Assembly: GCA_045660225.1 (NCBI GenBank) | Contig: JAZRDK010000086.1 | Coordinates: 1 to 20,878 of the forward strand | Reading direction: 5' to 3' | DNA from: Scatosoma sp045660225 | GTDB lineage: Bacteria > Bacillota > Clostridia > Christensenellales > Borkfalkiaceae | DNA: 20,878 nt | In this document: in pieces, positions 1-7,522 of the stretch | Position numbering within the stretch: position 1 is the stretch's first letter | Layout: the number at the start of each line of letters is the position of its first letter | Notes under the pieces: generated by a model | The model's input: the letters and a program-made list of their open reading frames with translations, nothing else | Told to the model about the DNA's origin: nothing | Databases searched by the model: none | Position numbers and translations under genes: made by a program

Positions 1-448
1 TACGGCACATTTCCAAAATGCCGAAAGGTTCCATAAGCTTTACAAACGCGTCGATTTTCGACGGGTTGCCCGTAACTTCGATACACATACCTTCGGGCGA
101 GTAGTCGATGACGCTTGCGCGGAAGACGTCCACCGCCGTCATAACGTCCGCCCTTTGCGACGATTCGTTTTTGACTTTGATAAGCATCAATTCGCGTTTA
201 ATCGGCTCGTCGTCCAAAACTTCTACTTTTTTGACGACGTAGAGTTTTTTCAGCTGGTTAATCAGCTGTTCTTTCACGTACTCGTCGCCACGCATACTAA
301 TCGTGATACGCGAATATTCGCTGTGTTCCGTTTCGCCTACCGTCAAGGCGTCGATGTTGAAACCGCGACGGGTGAACATTGCCGTTACTCTCGTCAAAAC
401 ACCCGACTGGTTGTCTACGTAAACTGCTATTACAAATTTGTTTTCCAT
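1..448 (-). CDS. ilvN: Acetolactate synthase small (regulatory) subunit, partial
   Basis: This is the regulatory subunit of acetohydroxyacid synthase. It binds the IlvB catalytic subunit in the cytoplasm, stimulates it and confers feedback inhibition by branched-chain amino acids. Reading from ATG at 448, the protein begins MENKFVIAVYVDNQSGVLTR and continues through GFNIDALTVGETEHSEYSRI, the typical N-terminal ACT domain of the IlvN/IlvH family. The next part (VKEQLINQLKKLYVVKKVEVL, then KRELMLIKV) is the start of the C-terminal domain. The frame runs off the left edge after about 149 residues, so the end of the gene is missing. An AGGAG site at 456-460 is 7 bases before the start. The gene follows ilvB by 20 bases with no terminator between, so it is the third gene of the leuA-ilvB-ilvN operon. 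Confidence 0.95.
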   Translation of the reverse strand, partial: MENKFVIAVYVDNQSGVLTRVTAMFTRRGFNIDALTVGETEHSEYSRITISMRGDEYVKEQLINQLKKLYVVKKVEVLDDEPIKRELMLIKVKNESSQRADVMTAVDVFRASVIDYSPEGMCIEVTGNPSKIDAFVKLMEPFGILEMCR

Positions 449-468
449 CTTTTTTCTCCTTTACCGCG

Positions 469-2145
469 TTACACCTTCGTAATCATATCGCTAATAGCGC
501 CGCCCGGGGGAAGCATAGGAAGAACAAGTTCGTCCTTGTCAATGCGAACGTCGATAACCGAAGTTTTGCCCGACTTCAACGCGCTTTCAAACGCCTTCTT
601 GAACTCGACTGCCGTTTCCGCCGAATACCCGTCCGCGCCGAACGCTTTCGCAAGCGCCACGAAATCGGTTTTTCTATCCAACACCGTCGCCGAATAACGT
701 TTGCCAAAGAACAACGTTTGCCATTGTCTTACCATACCCAACACACCGTTGTTCAAAAGCACGATAACGACGGGGATTTTATAGGAAACTGCCGTTGCCA
801 ACTCGTTCAAGTTCATACCGAAACTGCCGTCGCCGGTAATCAATACGACGGGGTCTTTCGTCGCCACGTACGAACCGATTGCCGCACCCAAACCAAAGCC
901 CATCGTACCCAAACCACCGCTGGATACGAAACGGCGCGGGCCGTCGAAGGTCGTATACTGCGCCGCCCACATTTGGTGCTGACCAACGTCCGTTGCCGTA
1001 ATCGTGTTTGCAGGCTTGCAAGCGTTGATGACGTCAAACACTTCTTTGGGGGTCAGGGGCGCAGTTGCCGCCGCCTGAATTTCCGATGCAATCGTCTGCT
1101 CTTCGTCTTTTAATTTCTGAACGACTGCCTTCCAAGCCGGCTTTTTGCTTTCTACGCACTTTTCGGCAATTCTCTTAAACGAATCTTCTACCGCACCGAC
1201 AAGACCTAAGTCTACGCGCACGTTTTTGTTGACTTCCGCGCTGTCGGGGTCAAGCTGGATAATCTTGCTGTTTTTCGCAAACTTAGCCACGTTGCCCGTC
1301 GCTCTGTCCGAGAAACGCACGCCGATACCCAAAATAAGGTCGGCTTTGTCCTGCGCCATCGACGACGCGTAGTGCCCGTGCATACCTTGCATACCAAGGA
1401 AGTTTTCATTTTCCTGGGGCACAGCCGAAAGACCCATAAACGAGCAACCGATTGCCGCGTCGATTTTTTGCGCGAATTTGACGATTGCGTCGCCAAGCCC
1501 AAGCCCAGCCGCACCGCCACCTACGTAAATGTAAGGGCGTTCCGCCTTATTAATCAGTTCTACCGCTTCGTCGATGAGCTTTTCACAAACGACGGGGGGC
1601 GCAATTCTTTCGACGACGGGTTGTTCTTCGTATTCGCAGGACGCGACTTGCACGTCTTTAGGAATATCGACGAGAACGGGGCCGGGTCTGCCCGATTTTG
1701 CAATCAAGAACGCTTCGCGAATCGTGTCCGCCAAGTCTTCAACCTTCGTCACGAAGAAATTGTGCTTGGTAATCGGCATGGTTACGCCGACGATGTCGAT
1801 TTCTTGGAAACTGTCTTTACCAATCAGCGAGCAAGGCACGTTGCCAGTGATGGCAACCAAGGGAATTGAATCGAGCATAGCGGTTGCAATACCCGTAACC
1901 AAGTTGGTTGCGCCAGGACCGCTGGTAGCGATACAAACGCCCACCTTTCCCGTCGCGCGCGAATACCCGTCCGCCGCGTGCGCCGCGCCCTGTTCGTGCG
2001 CGGTCAAAACGTGGTTGATTTCGTGTCTGTATTCATACAGAGCGTCGTAGATATTGATAACCTGTCCACCAGGGTAACCGAAAACGTCGGTCGCGCCCTG
2101 TTCGATTAAGGTTTTTACTAAAATTTGCGAGCCTTTCAATTTCAT
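469..2145 (-). CDS. ilvB: Acetolactate synthase large (catalytic) subunit
   Basis: A thiamine-diphosphate enzyme that condenses two pyruvates to 2-acetolactate (valine and leucine route) or pyruvate with 2-oxobutyrate (isoleucine route). At 558 residues it has the normal family length. The N-terminal TPP domain shows TAHEQGAAHAADGYSR with the catalytic Glu at about residue 51. The central FAD/Rossmann-like domain is at about 190-340. The C-terminal TPP domain carries the GDG...NN Mg/TPP motif (GDG at 438-440, NN at 465-466), and GMVRQWQ follows as in bona fide AHAS rather than catabolic ALS. An AGGAG site lies just before the ATG. The leuA stop is only 18 bases upstream and ilvN starts 20 bases downstream, so all three are co-transcribed under the leuA T-box. 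Nothing in the reading frame looks abnormal. Confidence 0.97.
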   Translation of the reverse strand: MKLKGSQILVKTLIEQGATDVFGYPGGQVINIYDALYEYRHEINHVLTAHEQGAAHAADGYSRATGKVGVCIATSGPGATNLVTGIATAMLDSIPLVAITGNVPCSLIGKDSFQEIDIVGVTMPITKHNFFVTKVEDLADTIREAFLIAKSGRPGPVLVDIPKDVQVASCEYEEQPVVERIAPPVVCEKLIDEAVELINKAERPYIYVGGGAAGLGLGDAIVKFAQKIDAAIGCSFMGLSAVPQENENFLGMQGMHGHYASSMAQDKADLILGIGVRFSDRATGNVAKFAKNSKIIQLDPDSAEVNKNVRVDLGLVGAVEDSFKRIAEKCVESKKPAWKAVVQKLKDEEQTIASEIQAAATAPLTPKEVFDVINACKPANTITATDVGQHQMWAAQYTTFDGPRRFVSSGGLGTMGFGLGAAIGSYVATKDPVVLITGDGSFGMNLNELATAVSYKIPVVIVLLNNGVLGMVRQWQTLFFGKRYSATVLDRKTDFVALAKAFGADGYSAETAVEFKKAFESALKSGKTSVIDVRIDKDELVLPMLPPGGAISDMITKV

Positions 2146-2163
2146 AATCGTTTTCTCTCCTTT

Positions 2164-3828
2164 TTATTTTGCCAGCATGCGATTGACCGCCGTAACCAGC
2201 GCGAGAACGGACGACGTCATAATGTCGCTGTGAATACCCGTTCCCCAATATTGTTTTCCGTCAAGACTGACGCTGACGTAAGACGCCGCCTTCGACGTGG
2301 ATTTTTCTTCCAACGCGTGTTGCACGTAGCTTTCCAAAACGTAGTCCTTGCCGACGACTTGTTTCAAGGCGTTGCTGACACAATCGAGTCGACCGTTGCC
2401 TTCCACTTCCACCGTTTGGACTTTGCCAAGATATTCCACGTCCACCACGCCCTTCACTTTTTCCGTGTCCACCATTTCGTAATTCGCGGAAAGAATTTTG
2501 ACTTTGTCGCAAACGTTGACGAAATCCTTCATGAAAATTTCGTACACTTCAAGCGCCGAAAGTTCTTTGTGCGCGTGGTCGGAAATGCTCTTGACGTGAT
2601 AGCTGAACACTTCGCGCATCTTCGGAGGCAGTACCAACTTGAACTGCGTTTCCAAAATATACCCGATGCCCCCCTTACCCGATTGGGAATTGATGCGGAT
2701 AACGTCCGCTTCGTACACTCTGCCAACGTCGGCAGGGTCGATGGGAAGATAAGGTACGGTCCAGGAATCCACGCCACGTTCTACGCGGTATTTCATGCCC
2801 TTTGCAATCGCGTCTTGGTGCGAACCAGAAAACGCCGCAAACACCAGTTGTCCGCTGTACGGCTGACGCTCGCTTACCTTCATACGCGTCACCCTTTCGT
2901 AAACTTTCGTAATCGAAGGCAGGTCGGAAAAATCCAAATTCGGGTCAACACCCTGCGAGTACATATTCAAGGCAAGCGTAATGACGTCGACGTTGCCCGT
3001 ACGTTCGCCGTTGCCAAACAACGTACCTTCAATTCTGTCGCCACCTGCAAGCAAGCCCATTTCGCTGTCCGCCACGGCGCAACCTCTGTCGTTATGCGGA
3101 TGCAAGGATACGACGACGTTTTCCCTGTATTTCAAGTTCTTGCACATATATTCGACTTGGTTTGCGTACACGTGTGGCATCGAGTGGGAAACGGTAACGG
3201 GAAGATTGATAATCGCCTTGTCTTCCGCCGTCGGCTTCCAAACGTCCAACACCGCGTTGCAAATTTCCGCCGCGAACTCAGGCTCAGTCCCAGTAAAGCT
3301 TTCGGGCGAATACTCGAAAGTGATTTTGCCTTCCGCTTTTTCCTTGTATTCCTGGCAAATCTTCGCGCCCTTGATGGCGATGTCGATGATTTCGTTCTTT
3401 TCACGCTTGAACACCTGCGTACGTTGCGCGTACGACGTCGAGTTGTACAAATGCACGATAGCGTGTCTTGCGCCTTTGAGCGCATTGAACGTTTTTTCGA
3501 TGATATGTTCGCGCGCTTGCGTCAACACCTGAATCGTTACGTCTTCAGGAATCAAATTCCCTTCAATGAGCGCACGGCAAAACTCGTATTCCGTTTCGCT
3601 TGCCGCAGGGAAACCGATTTCGATTTCCTTGAACCCGATTTTGCAAAGGAGCTGGAAAAATTCTAATTTTTCTTCCAAACTCATCGGGATAATCAACGCT
3701 TGGTTTCCATCGCGCAAATCGACGCTACACCAAACGGGCGGTTTTTCGATGCACGATTTCTTCGTCCAGTCCATCGAAACGCCTTTCGGGTCAAAATATT
3801 GTTTTACGTATTTTTTTGTATTTTTCAT
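2164..3828 (-). CDS. leuA: 2-isopropylmalate synthase, long (type 2) form
   Basis: Catalyses the first committed step of leucine synthesis: acetyl-CoA plus 2-oxoisovalerate gives 2-isopropylmalate. The N-terminal TIM barrel has DLRDGNQAL at 37-45 (metal-binding Asp), YSPESFTGTEPEF at about 173-185 and the metal-binding HPHNDRG at 243-249. The C-terminal LeuA dimer/allosteric domain occupies about 430-554 and is the usual site of leucine feedback. The 554-residue length and the N-terminal FDPKGVSMDWTKK-type extension match the long LeuA class (actinobacterial, proteobacterial and yeast-like) rather than the roughly 510-residue Bacillus class. It is the first gene of the operon with ilvB and ilvN, preceded by its own sigma-A promoter and a T-box leader with an intrinsic terminator. 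The ribosome binding site is weak (AGGT 8 bases before ATG). Confidence 0.96.
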   Translation of the reverse strand: MKNTKKYVKQYFDPKGVSMDWTKKSCIEKPPVWCSVDLRDGNQALIIPMSLEEKLEFFQLLCKIGFKEIEIGFPAASETEYEFCRALIEGNLIPEDVTIQVLTQAREHIIEKTFNALKGARHAIVHLYNSTSYAQRTQVFKREKNEIIDIAIKGAKICQEYKEKAEGKITFEYSPESFTGTEPEFAAEICNAVLDVWKPTAEDKAIINLPVTVSHSMPHVYANQVEYMCKNLKYRENVVVSLHPHNDRGCAVADSEMGLLAGGDRIEGTLFGNGERTGNVDVITLALNMYSQGVDPNLDFSDLPSITKVYERVTRMKVSERQPYSGQLVFAAFSGSHQDAIAKGMKYRVERGVDSWTVPYLPIDPADVGRVYEADVIRINSQSGKGGIGYILETQFKLVLPPKMREVFSYHVKSISDHAHKELSALEVYEIFMKDFVNVCDKVKILSANYEMVDTEKVKGVVDVEYLGKVQTVEVEGNGRLDCVSNALKQVVGKDYVLESYVQHALEEKSTSKAASYVSVSLDGKQYWGTGIHSDIMTSSVLALVTAVNRMLAK

Positions 3829-3860
3829 GTTTTTTTACCTACTTTTTTTCTTGCGGACGC

Positions 3861-3922
3861 CTAAAAACAAAAACGTCTCTCCCCACAAGCGCGCCGAAGC
3901 AAACGCTTATACGAAAGAGACG
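3861..3922 (-). terminator. T-box regulated intrinsic terminator before leuA
   Basis: On the minus strand CGTCTCT (3922-3916) pairs with AGAGACG (3880-3874), with an inner AAGCG/CGCTT helix, followed by a U-rich tract (3873-3861). The T-box bulge sequence at 3943-3932 lies directly upstream, so the stem is mutually exclusive with the antiterminator. It lies about 30 bases before the leuA start codon. Confidence 0.85.
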
Positions 3923-4150
3923 AAGAAACTCCGCGGTACCACTCTTTTTGGCGACGAATCGCCCACTCGCGTCTAAAAAAGACTTCTCTATTACGGGAGA
4001 ACCCGTCCGAATCTACTTGGCGTTTTGCCGTTCTCTCGGAGGCTCGGGGAGGAGCTATATTCCGTGCGTGGTATCGGCTCGCACCATACGCCGACTCTCT
4101 GAAAGCGCTACGCTACGGATTTTTATTCCCGTCATTGCCTTTGTTATATA
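3861..4150 (-). ncRNA. T-box leader RNA of the leuA-ilvB-ilvN operon
   Basis: On the minus strand this untranslated leader shows the landmarks of a T-box riboswitch. From 5' to 3' there is a K-turn-like ATGAC, the AG-bulge AGAGAGTCGG, the distal loop GGTGCGAGCCGA, a helix closing TCCGT/ACGGA, a specifier region GAATATAGCTCC (4062-4051) and a GAGC K-turn half. The T-box sequence AGTGGTACCGCG (3943-3932) follows, then an intrinsic terminator. T-box RNAs read the anticodon and the CCA end of a tRNA: uncharged tRNA stabilises the antiterminator. The operon makes branched-chain amino acids, so a leucine, isoleucine or valine tRNA is expected. The specifier codon is not certain by eye: CTC (Leu, 4054-4052) and ATA (Ile, 4058-4056) are both in the loop. 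Confidence 0.9.
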
Positions 4151-4161
4151 ATAATGTATAT

Positions 4162-4191
4162 ATTTTACTCTATTTTAATAGCTTTTGTCAA
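4162..4191 (-). promoter_or_regulatory. Sigma-A promoter of leuA-ilvB-ilvN
   Basis: Minus-strand TTGACA (4191-4186), an 18-base spacer and TAAAAT (4167-4162). It sits immediately upstream of the T-box leader, giving a predicted RNA start near 4155. Confidence 0.8.
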
Positions 4192-4207
4192 CGGATTATC
4201 ACCCGTT

Positions 4208-4228
4208 TTTCCTTGATTTTCAAGGAAA
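4208..4228. repeat. Perfect 8-bp hairpin between ilvE and the leuA promoter
   Basis: TTTCCTTG and CAAGGAAA face each other around a 5-base loop, starting 4 bases beyond the ilvE stop codon. No clear U-run follows on the minus strand, so it is at best a weak ilvE terminator. It also lies 17 bases upstream of the leuA -35 element, and its core CTTGATTTTCAAG recurs at the uxaC promoter. Confidence 0.4.
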
Positions 4229-4231
4229 TTA

Positions 4232-5293
4232 TTACAATTTATACACCCAACCGAACGGGTCGTCGCGTTTGCCCCATTGAATACCCGTCAAAACGTCGTA
4301 CAACTTGCCCGTGATTTCGCCGATTTTTCCACCGCCGACAACGTATTCTTCGTCGCCGATGGCAAGTTTACCTATCGGGGAAACAACCGCCGCCGTACCA
4401 CAGCCCCACGCTTCTTCCAAGCTTCCGTCCTTTAACGCGGACACAAGCTCATCCACGGAGATTAAACGCTCGGTCACGGTATAGCCCAACGATTTTAGCA
4501 CTTCGATACAACTCTTTCTCGTGATACCAGGCAAAATCGAGCCCGTCAACATCGGCGTAACGATTTCACCGTTTATTTTGAACATAACGTTCATCGCGCC
4601 CACTTCTTCGACGTACTTTCTTTCCACGCCGTCCAACCAAAGCACCTGCGAATATCCCTTCTTCGCCGCGCGTTCGCCTGCACGCGTACTCGCCGCGTAG
4701 TTACCGCCACACTTTGCATAACCCGTGCCACCGCGCACCGTACGCACGTCTTCGTTTTCAATCATAATCCCTACGGGATTAATGCCTTCTTTATAATAAC
4801 TACCGCTGGGCGACGCAATAATCATAAACGTCGCGTTGTGTACGGCGTGTACGCCAAGCGCTTCGTCGTTGCCGAACATATACGGACGAAGGTACAGCGA
4901 CGTTCCAAACGATTTCGGCACCCACTTTTCTTCCATCTTGACAAACGTCGTCAACAGCTCAAACATGTCGTTTTCGTTCATTTGGGGCAAACTCATACGC
5001 TCCGCCGAACGGTTCATACGCTTGATGTTTTCCATCGGACGGAACAACTGTACGCCACCGTCCGCGCGTCTATACGCTTTCAAGCCTTCGAAAATTTCCG
5101 CGCCGTAGTGCAAAACGGTGGACGCAGGGTGCAAAGAAATGCGCCCGAACGGAACGATGCGCGCGTCGTGCCAGCCCTTGTCCGCGCTGTAATCAACGAC
5201 GAGCATATGGTCGGTAAAAACCTTACCGAACCCAAGTTCGTTTTCAGGGGGCATTACGCCGGGGTTTTTTGTTTTTTCAATTCTGATTTCCAT
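4232..5293 (-). CDS. ilvE: Branched-chain amino acid aminotransferase
   Basis: A PLP-dependent (fold type IV) transaminase that interconverts leucine, isoleucine and valine with their 2-oxo acids using glutamate/2-oxoglutarate. The start at 5293 (MEIRIEKTKNPGVMPPENE) is preferred over an in-frame ATG at 5320, because GGGGGAG (5305-5299) sits 5 bases before it while the upstream ATG has no ribosome binding site. The resulting 353 residues are typical of the long BCAT subfamily. Visible motifs are LHYGAEIFEGLKAYRR, TSLYLRPYMFG and GTGYAKCGGNYAAS, in which Lys 194 is the PLP lysine, then VEEVGAMNVMF and GSILPGITRKS. It has its own promoter (5395-5367), so it is transcribed separately from, though next to, the T-box operon. 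Confidence 0.96.
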   Translation of the reverse strand: MEIRIEKTKNPGVMPPENELGFGKVFTDHMLVVDYSADKGWHDARIVPFGRISLHPASTVLHYGAEIFEGLKAYRRADGGVQLFRPMENIKRMNRSAERMSLPQMNENDMFELLTTFVKMEEKWVPKSFGTSLYLRPYMFGNDEALGVHAVHNATFMIIASPSGSYYKEGINPVGIMIENEDVRTVRGGTGYAKCGGNYAASTRAGERAAKKGYSQVLWLDGVERKYVEEVGAMNVMFKINGEIVTPMLTGSILPGITRKSCIEVLKSLGYTVTERLISVDELVSALKDGSLEEAWGCGTAAVVSPIGKLAIGDEEYVVGGGKIGEITGKLYDVLTGIQWGKRDDPFGWVYKL

Positions 5294-5366
5294 ACCTTCT
5301 CCCCCGTTTCTGCAATTCATTTTTCGAATTGTAAAAGCGTTCTTAATTTATTAATATAATGTCATA

Positions 5367-5395
5367 ATGATAGCACACGCGATAGATTAAGTCAA
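5367..5395 (-). promoter_or_regulatory. Sigma-A promoter of ilvE
   Basis: Minus-strand TTGACT (5395-5390), a 17-base spacer and TATCAT (5372-5367), about 75 bases upstream of the ilvE start. No T-box or other recognised leader element lies between the promoter and the gene. Confidence 0.75.
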
Positions 5396-5407
5396 CTTTT
5401 TTTGCAA

Positions 5408-5446
5408 GTAAAAAACGGATTTTTTTCGCAAAAATCCGTTTTTTAC
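5408..5446 (-). terminator. Intrinsic terminator of the agcS transcript
   Basis: GTAAAAAACGGAT (5408-5420) pairs perfectly with ATCCGTTTTTTAC (5434-5446), giving U-rich tails in both directions. It begins 24 bases beyond the symporter stop codon and insulates the ilvE promoter, which starts 12 bases further on. Confidence 0.9.
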
Positions 5447-5469
5447 TAAAATGCAACCATAGGTTGGTT

Positions 5470-7026
5470 TTATTCCGCCTTTTCTCCCGAAATCTCTTTT
5501 ACAAATTCCGCGTTTTGTTCTTCATACGCGGAGAGCATAGGCGCAATCGAAGGGTCTTTCTTTCTGTCGAAATAGTTCTTCGTAATCTTCACGACAAGAC
5601 CGCTTAAGCATACGACACCGACCAAGTTAGGCAACGCCATCAAGCCGTTGAACGTGTCGGATATTGCCCAAGCAAGTTCGCCGTTGATAAGCGCGGAAAC
5701 GATGACGAGAAGTACGTACGCAACCTTAAAGCATACGGTGGCAATCTTTCTGCCCTTTTCGCCCGTTTTACGGAAGAGATAGTCGATGGATTTTTCGCCG
5801 TAGTACGACCAAGCGAGAATCGTCGTAAACGCAAACAGGGGGATAATCATCGAATAAATGACCGTACCTACTCCGCCGAAAATGCTTTCAAACGCCATCA
5901 TCGAAACTTGCGTGTCTACGTAGTTGCCCGAATACAATACTTCCTCGTTGTTGCCAAAGCAAACTAAAATGCAAAGCGCGGTCAGCGTACAAATGACGAA
6001 GGTGTCGAAGAAGACTTCGAAAATACCCCAAAGCCCCTGCTTAACGGGTTCACGCGTTTCGGACGCGCTGTGCGCGATAACGGACGAACCAAGCCCCGCT
6101 TCGTTGGAGAAGACGCCACGCGCAAGACCTTTTTTGATGATTTGCGAGAACGCGTAACCGCCTACGCCTGCAATCGCGGAATTAAAGCTGAAAATATTCG
6201 AGAAAATCAAAAGGAAAGCCGAGCCTATCATCGTGATATGCGCGAAGATGATGACGAGTGCCATCACGATAAAGATAAGCGACATAAAGGGCACGAGAAC
6301 AGACGCCACCCTGCCGATTGCCTTGATACCGCCAAGGATAATCAGCCCCAAAACGACGGCAACCAAAATACCGACGACAAGGGCAACCGTTTGGGGGTTG
6401 CTGGACGAGAACACGCTTTGGAAGGTAAGCGACATCTTGTTCGTTTGCGCACCGCTCATACCGATTGCGGCAAACACGCAGAACACACCCGCCATCGCGC
6501 CGAGAATTTTACCGATTACGCGGAGCGTAGAGCCTGCTTTGCCCTTGGCGTTCATACCCAAGCCTTCGGAAAGGTAGTACGCAGGACCGCCCGAAAAACC
6601 GCCGTCCTTTTCCCTTTTACGGAAATACAACCCAAGTACGTTTTCCGCATAGTTGGTAATCATACCAAAGAAAGCGGAAATCCACATCCAGAACACCGCA
6701 CCAGGGCCACCCGTCATAATCGCCGACGAAACGCCGATGATGTTACCCGTGCCGACGGTACCGGAAATTGCCGTTGCAAACGCTTCGAATTGCGAAATGG
6801 TTTTTCCGTCTTTCGACTTATTCTTCTGCTTTTTGCCGATACTCTTTACCGTAGGCACGATGGTTTCGCCAAGCGACGTACCAAACTTTCTTACCTGCAT
6901 CGCGCGAGAGCGAATCGTCAACACGATACCCGTGCCGAGAATCAAAATAATCATCGGCCAGCCCCAAACGAGATTGTTGATAAAGGAATTTACTTCCGTC
7001 AACCCCGCCACAAATTTATCCCACAT
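5470..7026 (-). CDS. Sodium:alanine/glycine symporter family protein (AgcS type)
   Basis: A polytopic inner-membrane permease of the alanine or glycine:cation symporter family, importing small neutral amino acids with Na+. The start ATG at 7026 (MWDKFVAGLTEVNSFINNLV) is chosen because GGAGGT lies 6 bases upstream at 7038-7033; an in-frame TTG at 7053 has no such site. The 518-residue protein has about ten hydrophobic segments. Family signatures include ISQFEAFATAISGTVGTGNI (about 78-97), a GGPGAVFWMWISAFFGM stretch, GGFSGGPAYY (about 142-151) and RGVFSNEAGLGSS. The gene stands alone behind a tandem glycine riboswitch, which supports glycine (perhaps with alanine) as substrate; that is inference from regulation, as the family transports both. 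Confidence 0.94.
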   Translation of the reverse strand: MWDKFVAGLTEVNSFINNLVWGWPMIILILGTGIVLTIRSRAMQVRKFGTSLGETIVPTVKSIGKKQKNKSKDGKTISQFEAFATAISGTVGTGNIIGVSSAIMTGGPGAVFWMWISAFFGMITNYAENVLGLYFRKREKDGGFSGGPAYYLSEGLGMNAKGKAGSTLRVIGKILGAMAGVFCVFAAIGMSGAQTNKMSLTFQSVFSSSNPQTVALVVGILVAVVLGLIILGGIKAIGRVASVLVPFMSLIFIVMALVIIFAHITMIGSAFLLIFSNIFSFNSAIAGVGGYAFSQIIKKGLARGVFSNEAGLGSSVIAHSASETREPVKQGLWGIFEVFFDTFVICTLTALCILVCFGNNEEVLYSGNYVDTQVSMMAFESIFGGVGTVIYSMIIPLFAFTTILAWSYYGEKSIDYLFRKTGEKGRKIATVCFKVAYVLLVIVSALINGELAWAISDTFNGLMALPNLVGVVCLSGLVVKITKNYFDRKKDPSIAPMLSAYEEQNAEFVKEISGEKAE

Positions 7027-7063
7027 AAAAATACCTCCACGCCCAAAGGGCAAAAATTAACAA

Positions 7064-7096
7064 CAAAAAAAGCGATTCCGGGCACAGCCCAAAACC
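7064..7096 (-). terminator. Intrinsic terminator in the agcS leader (riboswitch expression platform)
   Basis: On the minus strand GGTTTTGGGC (7096-7087) pairs with GCCCGGAATC (7083-7074) around a 3-base loop. Several pairs are G-U. A U-run follows at 7071-7065. It lies between the glycine aptamers and the start codon at 7026, where a transcription-attenuating platform is expected. Confidence 0.7.
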
Positions 7097-7180
7097 ACTC
7101 CTTAGGACAAAATTATGCAAATTGCAAGGGGGCAGGTACGCGTTGAACGCAAAAAACGACCAAAATATCCCTTGTAAGCA

Positions 7181-7360
7181 TTTCTCTGTCCTTTTGCCTG
7201 AGAGATTAGCGAATTTCTTCGCCTTGCCCCTTCGGCACTCGATTGTTTCACGAGATTCTCCGGAGTGCTATCCGATTGCAGTTCCCAACCTTGCGGTCAC
7301 CTGAGAGATTCACTCCTTCGGTTGGACTTTCGTCCATCTTCTGCAACCTTCTTTTAGCGC
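7181..7360 (-). ncRNA. Tandem glycine riboswitch upstream of the symporter
   Basis: On the minus strand two glycine aptamers follow one another. The first contains CCGAAGGAGTG and AATCTCTCAGGTGACCG (about 7320-7290). The second contains TGCCGAAGGGGCAA and AATCTCTCAGGCAAAAGGAC (about 7240-7188), matching the gcvT-type consensus closely. The two are joined by a short linker near 7265-7255. The RNA starts from the promoter at 7403-7374 and is followed by a terminator at 7096-7064. The two-aptamer form binds glycine. Whether glycine turns this transporter gene on or off cannot be read with certainty from the platform. Confidence 0.92.
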
Positions 7361-7373
7361 TTGCTTGTCGATT

Positions 7374-7403
7374 ATCATAACACATCTAAATTTCGTTTGT
7401 CAA
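7374..7403 (-). promoter_or_regulatory. Sigma-A promoter of the riboswitch-agcS transcript
   Basis: Minus-strand TTGACA (7403-7398), an 18-base spacer and TATGAT (7379-7374). The predicted RNA start near 7366 lies just before the first glycine aptamer. Confidence 0.85.
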
Positions 7404-7463
7404 CGATTTGAAGGCAGAAAATAAAATTCTTTTTCGTTTTTTTTCATTTTTCGCCTTCTTTCG

Positions 7464-7493
7464 TTGCTTTTCCGCACGCGCGTATGCTATAAT
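7464..7493 (+). promoter_or_regulatory. Promoter of galM with extended -10
   Basis: TTGCTT (7464-7469), an 18-base spacer and TATAAT (7488-7493) preceded by TGC, an extended -10. It is divergent from the agcS promoter, about 60 bases away, and is the only clear promoter seen for galM and the three following genes. Confidence 0.75.
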
Positions 7494-7522
7494 ATGAAAT
7501 AGTGTGACAAAGGGAGAGAAAA

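Noticed and set aside
2125..3666. Long plus-strand open frame (513 codons) opposite leuA
   Set aside because: It mirrors the leuA codon pattern, is rich in Arg, His, Phe and Val without any domain, and has no ribosome binding site. leuA itself is unambiguous.
3566..4151. Plus-strand frames over the T-box leader
   Set aside because: They lie opposite a structured RNA leader with clear minus-strand promoter, T-box and terminator; no start signal or domain is present.
5294..5320. Upstream ATG of ilvE at 5320
   Set aside because: No ribosome binding site before it; the GGGGGAG site serves the ATG at 5293.
6070..7146. Plus-strand open frame (358 codons) opposite the symporter and its leader
   Set aside because: The product is a hydrophilic Arg/His/Asn-rich shadow of a membrane protein gene and it runs into the riboswitch leader.
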